DNA of 64,000 bases from Congzhengia minquanensis (GTDB taxonomy: Bacteria; Bacillota; Clostridia; UBA1381; UBA9506): positions 227,917-291,916 of the forward strand of contig NZ_JACRSU010000004.1 in NCBI RefSeq assembly GCF_014384785.1, in the 5' to 3' direction. Every line of letters begins with the position of its first letter. Positions within the stretch are counted from its first letter, which is position 1. This document shows, piece by piece, positions 58,981 through 64,000 of the stretch. A program made the position numbers and the translations under genes. Under the pieces are notes generated by a model. It ran no database searches and was not told the origin of the DNA. It saw only the letters and a list, made by a program, of their open reading frames with translations.

Positions 58981-58996
58981 CGCCGTTTCTTTTTTT
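58959..58996 (+). terminator. Terminator overlapping the cyclase stop codon
   Basis: AAACGGCGC (58959-58967) pairs with GCGCCGTTT (58980-58988), then CTTTTTTT. The cyclase stop TAG at 58978-58980 lies within the hairpin. Confidence 0.85.
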
Positions 58997-58998
58997 AC

Positions 58999-59187
58999 CT
59001 ATCTTCCGCCTTTGGGCACAAATGTTGCACACTGCACGCTGCACTGCTGAACCGGGTCGCAGGAGCAAACTTTAATTTCAGAAGCTTTGCACTCGCTGCC
59101 CTCCCCGTGATATTCACAGTTTGTAACATCACAGGAAATGCCTGAGATCGGAGACTGTGTTTTTTCTGGTTTACAACAACATGACAT
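58999..59187 (-). CDS. DUF1540 cysteine-rich protein
   Basis: A 62-residue protein with eleven cysteines. The DUF1540 pattern 'ISCDVTNCEYHGEGSECKAS' is followed by 'VCSCDPVQQCSVQCATF', a probable metal-binding knot. Such proteins are common in clostridia and bacilli, and their function is unknown. A strong AAAGGAGG site lies 9 bases before ATG 59187. It converges on the cyclase gene. Confidence 0.92.
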   Translation of the reverse strand: MSCCCKPEKTQSPISGISCDVTNCEYHGEGSECKASEIKVCSCDPVQQCSVQCATFVPKGGR

Positions 59188-59309
59188 AGTTCATAACCTC
59201 CTTTACTGTTGTTATCCTTTGCAGATAAATTTATTTTATTCGAAAGAATTGACATGGAATTTTGTGTGTGATAAAATGAACTAAATTTTATTTTGTGGAG
59301 GGATTTTTT

Positions 59310-61841
59310 TTGTTATACGAGAGAGAGTATTTAAACGAAATTTCATTTCCCTTAGGAGGAATCGGAACTGGTTCCATTGGCCTTGCAGGTAACGGCCGGC
59401 TAATCGACTGGGAGATTTTTAACCGTCCCAACAAGGGCGGCACAAACGGCTATACCAATATTGTTGTCCGTGTAAAAGAGAAAGGCGGAAAAACGTTTGC
59501 TAAGGTTTTAAACGGCGACATTTTGAAGGACCTAACAGGCACTTACAAGCAGCAAATGTATTCAGGCTTTGGTTACGGGCCGGACAAAGAGTCTATGTGC
59601 GGGCTTTCCCATTTTAAAAATTGCTCCTTTTTAGGTGAGTTCCCGGTTGCAAAGCTAACGTTTACGGACGATGATTTTCCTGGAGCCGTGGTGCTTACAG
59701 CGTTTAACCCGCTTATCCCGGGCGACTGCGACAGTTCGTCAATTCCGGCGGCGTTTTTTGAAATTTCATATGAAAATAAAACCGGCGCGGAAGTGGAATT
59801 TTCTGTTTCGTTTTCTCTTCAAAATCCATTTGACGTTTCGAAAAATGAAGCGGGGCAGGACGGAGATATTTCTTTCATCAAGCTTTCAAACGCCGGCGCG
59901 GATAAAAACGATATATCTTATGGCGACCTTTGTTTGGCGACAGATGCAAAAAATGCGGCTGTTCAGGAATACTGGTATCGCGGCGGCTGGTGCGACGGCA
60001 TTTCAGTTTATTGGCGCGAACTTTTGGAAACCGACCGGCTGCGGGAGCGGCATTATGAGGGAACCGGCGTTCATGATATATGCGCGCTGATGGCGTCTGA
60101 ATCGCTTTCTCCGCAGCGAAAAGGCAATTTTCGGTTTGTGCTCTCCTGGAACATGCCCAACAACTATAATTACTGGGACGAAGACCCAGAGGTGAAAGGT
60201 AAAACCTGGAAAAACTATTATGCAACCGTTTTTGAGAATTCGGTTTCGTCTGCCGTGCATTCGCTAAATGAATGGGAACGGCTCTACAGCGAAACGGACG
60301 AATACCGCTCTGCCTTGTTTTCCTCTACACTGGACAGCGCTGTGATTGACGCCGCGGCTTCTACGCTGTCGGTTATCAAATCGCCTACCGTGCTGAGGCT
60401 GGAAAACGGCGCGTTTTACGGCTGGGAGGGCGTGCACGAAAAGGCCGGTTCCTGTGAGGGAACATGTCAGCATGTGTGGAACTATGCCTATGCCCTGTGC
60501 TTTTTATTCCCGTCTTTAGAGCGTTCTATCCGCGATTTGGAGTTTACATACAGCACAAGCGAAGACGGGGAAATGCAGTTTCGGTTAAGGATTCCTTTGG
60601 GAGCGAAGCCGCACACGCACATTCCCTGCGTAGACGGGCAGATGGGTGCGGTGATTAAAACTTACCGGGAATGGAAAATCAGCGGAGACGACGAGTGGCT
60701 GAAACGGTACTTTGACAAGGTGATGAAGGTAATTGACTACGCCTGGAGCGACAAAAATATATGCCAGTGGGATAAAAACCATGACGGCGTGTTAGAAGGT
60801 AGGCAGCATCACACGCTGGACATGGAGTTGTTTGGTCCGTCCTCCTGGCTTCAGGGATTTTATTTGGCGGCGTTAAAAGCCGGCGCCGAAATGGCGGAGC
60901 ATTTAGGCTTTCATGACAAGGCCGCCGAGTATCGTGAATTGTTTGAAAACGGAAAACAATATACGAAAGAACATCTGTTTAACGGAAAATATTTTGTTCA
61001 GGAGGTGAACCTGGGCAATAAACAGATTTTAGAGCAATTCGGCGTGGCAGATACCTATTGGAACAGTGAAGCCGGTGAAATGAAATATCAAATTGCCGGG
61101 GGCAGCGAAATTGACCAGCTTTGCGGACAGTGGCACGCAAACCTTTGCGGGCTGGGTGAAATTTTTGATAAAGCCCAGGTGAAAACCGCACTGAAAAACA
61201 TGTATGAGCTGAATTTTGTAAAATCCATGCGGTCTATTTCCAATATGTGGCGGAATTTTGCCGTAAATGATGACAGCGGGGCGATTATCTGCGCCTATCC
61301 TAAAGACGTGTATAAGCCGGTGATTCCTGTGCCTTACTGCGAAGAAACCATGCACGGTTTTGAATATCAGCTGGCGGGCCTTATGATTAGCGAGGGAATG
61401 ATTGACGAGGGATTAGAAATTGTCCGCGGCGTGCGCGGCCGCTACAACGGTGCAAACCGCAACCCGTGGAACGAAATTGAGTGCGGCAGCAACTATGCCC
61501 GCTCAATGGCAAGCTTTGCCTTAATACCCATTTTCAGCGGCTTTTATTTCGATATGCCCAACAAGACCATTGGGTTTGACCCCATTTTAAACCAGCCTTG
61601 CTTTAAAACCATCTGGAGCTTAGACTGCGGCTGGGGAGTTTATGAAAAGACAGAAACCAAAACAAAAATTACAATAAAAGGCGGCCATCTTGCGGCAAAC
61701 AAAATCCGCCTGCCTTACATGAAAGACATAAAAACGGTAACGGTAGACGGAGAAAAAACAGCGTTTTCGTTTGAAAACGGCGTTTTGTGCGTGGCGGCAG
61801 AAAACGTGCAAAAAGAAATTATTATAGAACAGGAGAAATAA
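59310..61841 (+). CDS. GH116-family glycoside hydrolase (GBA2-like beta-glucosidase)
   Basis: An 843-residue intracellular enzyme; TTG 59310 lies 7 bases after GGAGG and gives the family N-terminus 'EISFPLGGIGTGSIGLAGNG'. The first ~300 residues form the N-terminal beta-sandwich (GBA2_N). The rest is the (alpha/alpha)6 catalytic domain (DUF608), with 'SCEGTCQHVWNYAYALCFLF' and 'GRQHHTLDMELFGPSSWLQG', where the catalytic Glu and Asp of GH116 are expected. Members act on beta-glucosides, beta-xylosides or N-acetylglucosaminides. The gene is paired with a GH42 enzyme 3 bases downstream. Confidence 0.87.
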   Translation: MLYEREYLNEISFPLGGIGTGSIGLAGNGRLIDWEIFNRPNKGGTNGYTNIVVRVKEKGGKTFAKVLNGDILKDLTGTYKQQMYSGFGYGPDKESMCGLSHFKNCSFLGEFPVAKLTFTDDDFPGAVVLTAFNPLIPGDCDSSSIPAAFFEISYENKTGAEVEFSVSFSLQNPFDVSKNEAGQDGDISFIKLSNAGADKNDISYGDLCLATDAKNAAVQEYWYRGGWCDGISVYWRELLETDRLRERHYEGTGVHDICALMASESLSPQRKGNFRFVLSWNMPNNYNYWDEDPEVKGKTWKNYYATVFENSVSSAVHSLNEWERLYSETDEYRSALFSSTLDSAVIDAAASTLSVIKSPTVLRLENGAFYGWEGVHEKAGSCEGTCQHVWNYAYALCFLFPSLERSIRDLEFTYSTSEDGEMQFRLRIPLGAKPHTHIPCVDGQMGAVIKTYREWKISGDDEWLKRYFDKVMKVIDYAWSDKNICQWDKNHDGVLEGRQHHTLDMELFGPSSWLQGFYLAALKAGAEMAEHLGFHDKAAEYRELFENGKQYTKEHLFNGKYFVQEVNLGNKQILEQFGVADTYWNSEAGEMKYQIAGGSEIDQLCGQWHANLCGLGEIFDKAQVKTALKNMYELNFVKSMRSISNMWRNFAVNDDSGAIICAYPKDVYKPVIPVPYCEETMHGFEYQLAGLMISEGMIDEGLEIVRGVRGRYNGANRNPWNEIECGSNYARSMASFALIPIFSGFYFDMPNKTIGFDPILNQPCFKTIWSLDCGWGVYEKTETKTKITIKGGHLAANKIRLPYMKDIKTVTVDGEKTAFSFENGVLCVAAENVQKEIIIEQEK

Positions 61842-61844
61842 ACA

Positions 61845-63872
61845 ATGAATTTATTGTATGGATTTTCATTTTATCCCGAACATATTTATGAGGAAGAAGC
61901 ATATCAAAAGGACTTAAAGCTCATCAAAGAGTCCGGCGCAAACGTGGTAAGAATGGGCGAGTTCTGCTGGGATGTGTTAGAGCCGTCAGAGGGTGTTTAC
62001 GACTTTTCCACAATTGAGCGTGCCGTAAACGATTTGGGAAAAATGGGAATTCAGACAATTATCTGCACGCCCACGGCGTGTCCGCCTGCCTGGATGTCGA
62101 GAAACTATCCGGAAATTGCCTATGTGGACAATCGCGGCATAAGGCGCGATTTTGGCGCGCGGCACCACTATTGTTACAACAACGAAACATACCGCGGTTT
62201 TACAAAAAAAATTGTAGAAAAAATTGGTGAGACGTTTGGGAAAAATCCTTATGTTGTCGGTTTTCAAATCGGCAACGAGTTTGCCCAGGAGGGCAGCGGC
62301 AGATGCCACTGTGATGTTTGCCGTGGAAAATTTGTTCAGTCGGTTAAGGAACACTATAAAACCACAGAGAATTTAAATCAAAGCTGGGGACTTCGGTTCT
62401 GGGGGCAGAGCTATACTGATTTTAACCAGATTGAACTGCCCATTGCTCCCACAGAGCGCGACGCGAGGCCGCTCATCAAAAGTTATTTTGACAGCCCGTC
62501 CCTGCGCCTCAATTTTGAGCGGTTTGCAAGCGACAGTTTCATTGAATATTTTAATTTGCAAGCGGACATACTGAAATCATATACGGATAAGAAAATAACG
62601 ACAAATACCACAGGATTTGGCACAAACGGCGTGGATTATTTTAAAATGTTTCAAACAGCCGACGTATTCGGCTTAGACGCCTACCCGGATTTGTACCGCG
62701 ACAATATGGACAATTCCTCCTTTGAAAATTCCTTTGCTAGAAATATAATTAGAAACGAAAAGTTCTGGATGCTGGAGTTTTCCATCGGCGGCGGCCACGG
62801 TTTGTGGTCCGGCGAGGGCAGGCTGCAGCCGTATCCCGGCGCAATTGAAAATGCGGTTATGCACACCTTTGCATCAGACGCAGGCGCTGTGGTGCATTTT
62901 CAGTATAAAATTTTCTGCTCCGGTGCAGAGCAGTTAAACTATGCGCTAATTGATCAGGACCGCGTGCCCAGGCGCCGATATTTTGAATTCCAAAGGACAA
63001 TGGAACATTTAAAGGAACACAGCGCGGTTTTAGAACATTCCCAGGTGAAAAAAGCAGATACGGCAATTTTGATTGACTACAACTCTCTGTGGGCGCTCCG
63101 CATTAAGCCTGTCAAGCATGAACATTCCTACATCGGTTATGCCTGCGAACTTTACACGGCGCTGAAAGAGCTAGGCTACAGCGCTGACGTTATATCATGG
63201 AAGAACGATTTTTCAGACTATAAAACGGTAATTGTTCCGAATATGTTTGTTATCTGTGACGAAGCCGCGGAAAAGCTAAAAGCATATACCGCCGCCGGAG
63301 GAACCCTGGTAGGCACCTTTCTAACGGCGATTAAAGATACAGACAATGTAGCAATCAGCGAGTCGGGCCCCTGTGGGCTGACCGAGGTGTTCGGCGTAAA
63401 CATTTCTGAAATAGAGCCGGTTTTTGAAGATACTGTTGCAACGATTGATTTTGGCAGTTTTCAAGGAAAAGACAAATATTGGCTGGACGTTTTGGAGGGC
63501 AAAGGGGCAGAGCCCATCGGAACCTTTGCAAATTCTTATCGCCGGGGAGAAATGATTGTCAGCAAAAACAGTTATCAAAAAGGAACGGCTTATTACATAG
63601 GAACAGCGTTTGACGACGACTGCACAAAAAAATTATTAGATACAATTTTAAAAGAAGCAAGTGTCGCAAAAGCGCCTTTCACCCTTGCCAAAGGTGTTGA
63701 GGTTATTACAAGGGAATGTAGCGATGGCGATCTTGTACACTATATATTTAACTTTAAACGGGAAGATGCTCATGTTCAAGCAGAGAAAAATTGCACATGT
63801 GCAATTACCGGAAAACAACTTGGTAAAAGTATTAAAATTGCTCCAAAAGGATATATTGCTATAAAAATTTAA
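61845..63872 (+). CDS. GH42-family beta-galactosidase
   Basis: A 675-residue cytoplasmic enzyme with AGGAG before ATG 61845. 'GFSFYPEHIYEEEAYQKDLK' and 'NVVRMGEFCWDVLEPSEGVY' open the TIM barrel. 'VVGFQIGNEFAQEGSGRCHC' contains the acid/base Glu and the start of the family's zinc-site cysteines ('CHCDVC'). 'FWMLEFSIGGGHG' has the nucleophile Glu. A trimerisation domain ('TVIVPNMFVICDEAAEKLKA') and a beta-sandwich end it. Together with GH116 it would strip beta-linked galactosides, arabinosides or glucosides imported as oligosaccharides. Confidence 0.93.
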   Translation: MNLLYGFSFYPEHIYEEEAYQKDLKLIKESGANVVRMGEFCWDVLEPSEGVYDFSTIERAVNDLGKMGIQTIICTPTACPPAWMSRNYPEIAYVDNRGIRRDFGARHHYCYNNETYRGFTKKIVEKIGETFGKNPYVVGFQIGNEFAQEGSGRCHCDVCRGKFVQSVKEHYKTTENLNQSWGLRFWGQSYTDFNQIELPIAPTERDARPLIKSYFDSPSLRLNFERFASDSFIEYFNLQADILKSYTDKKITTNTTGFGTNGVDYFKMFQTADVFGLDAYPDLYRDNMDNSSFENSFARNIIRNEKFWMLEFSIGGGHGLWSGEGRLQPYPGAIENAVMHTFASDAGAVVHFQYKIFCSGAEQLNYALIDQDRVPRRRYFEFQRTMEHLKEHSAVLEHSQVKKADTAILIDYNSLWALRIKPVKHEHSYIGYACELYTALKELGYSADVISWKNDFSDYKTVIVPNMFVICDEAAEKLKAYTAAGGTLVGTFLTAIKDTDNVAISESGPCGLTEVFGVNISEIEPVFEDTVATIDFGSFQGKDKYWLDVLEGKGAEPIGTFANSYRRGEMIVSKNSYQKGTAYYIGTAFDDDCTKKLLDTILKEASVAKAPFTLAKGVEVITRECSDGDLVHYIFNFKREDAHVQAEKNCTCAITGKQLGKSIKIAPKGYIAIKI

Positions 63873-63891
63873 AAAAAAGGGAAAAAGGGGG

Positions 63892-63920
63892 TTGACAAAA
63901 GGGGAGGGATGTGATATTCT
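63892..63920 (+). promoter_or_regulatory. Strong promoter, first of a tandem pair
   Basis: TTGACA (63892-63897), 17 bases, TATTCT (63915-63920). No coding sequence begins after it inside the window. Confidence 0.7.
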
Positions 63921-63974
63921 AAATAAGCTGTCGGTTTTGAGCGGGGCTTTGCAGAAAAAAGTTTCAAAAAAGTC

Positions 63975-64000
63975 TTGACAAAGGATTGACAGCGTGGTAT
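63975..64000 (+). promoter_or_regulatory. Second tandem promoter, cut by the window edge
   Basis: TTGACA (63975-63980), 17 bases, then TAT at 63998-64000, where the window ends. Two close TTGACA promoters embedded in an A-rich tract like AAAAAAGTTTCAAAAAAG are typical of clostridial rRNA operon leaders. Confidence 0.55.

Noticed and set aside
1..64000. CRISPR arrays, tRNA and rRNA genes
   Set aside because: No regularly spaced repeats and no cloverleaf or rRNA core sequences were recognised when reading the gaps between genes.

Overview
The window looks like chromosomal DNA from an anaerobic, endospore-forming member of the Clostridia. The evidence is a sleB-ypeB spore-germination pair, an S-layer-anchored (SLH) protein, rubrerythrin, a DUF1540 protein, TTG/GTG starts behind strong AGGAGG sites, and TTGACA-17-TATAAT promoters. 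Most of the window is of medium-to-high G+C. The stretch from about 2 kb to 14.5 kb is visibly A/T-rich, with different codon use.

Layout. 1-1930: 5' end of a probable beta-helix protein (minus strand) and lysS. 1931-2745: terminators and decayed coding fragments. 2750-14251: an A/T-rich catabolic island made of a MurR/RpiR regulator, a 44-residue ORF, four operator-like palindromes between divergent promoters, and then a plus-strand operon. The operon encodes a FucI/AraA-type isomerase, an FAD-linked oxidase, a two-cluster Fe-S protein, a class II aldolase, a PfkB kinase, an IolB-like isomerase, a dead aldose 1-epimerase, a DUF4867 protein, an FGGY kinase and a one-chain EtfB-EtfA fusion. 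14388-14500: the tail of an IS3/IS150-type transposase. This island is the best candidate for an undescribed system: sugar or sugar-acid catabolism in which a flavoprotein dehydrogenase and an Fe-S protein probably hand electrons to a dedicated ETF.

14.5-18.4 kb: an SLH-M13 metallopeptidase, a one-pass membrane protein and an apparently frameshifted XRE regulator. 18.4-27.7 kb (minus): tagO/wecA, wecB, a short subunit-E-like ORF, a KtrB-type K+ transporter, a sialidase-fold protein and addB without addA. 27.8-39.7 kb (plus): an RlmD-type methyltransferase, a SanA/YdcF protein, an esterase, sleB-ypeB, a PHP phosphatase, a pRiA4b/SEC-C protein, lepA, hemW and a COG2509 flavoprotein. 39.7-42.5 kb: rubrerythrin, a pseudo-receiver and an XRE regulator that diverge around a 13-bp inverted repeat, a TIM-barrel sugar isomerase and another XRE protein. 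42.6-49.2 kb: envelope proteins, tsaE-tsaB-rpiB-dCMP deaminase, and an ECF sigma/anti-sigma pair. 49.5-53.3 kb (minus): a small membrane protein and a 1151-residue secreted SGNH protein. 53.4-59.2 kb: a MarR-controlled heterodimeric ABC exporter, a diguanylate cyclase and DUF1540. 59.3-63.9 kb: GH116 and GH42 glycosidases. The right edge carries tandem strong promoters of the kind seen upstream of rRNA operons.

No tRNA, rRNA, CRISPR array or intact mobile element was recognised. All family assignments come from reading motifs by eye; no database search was run.
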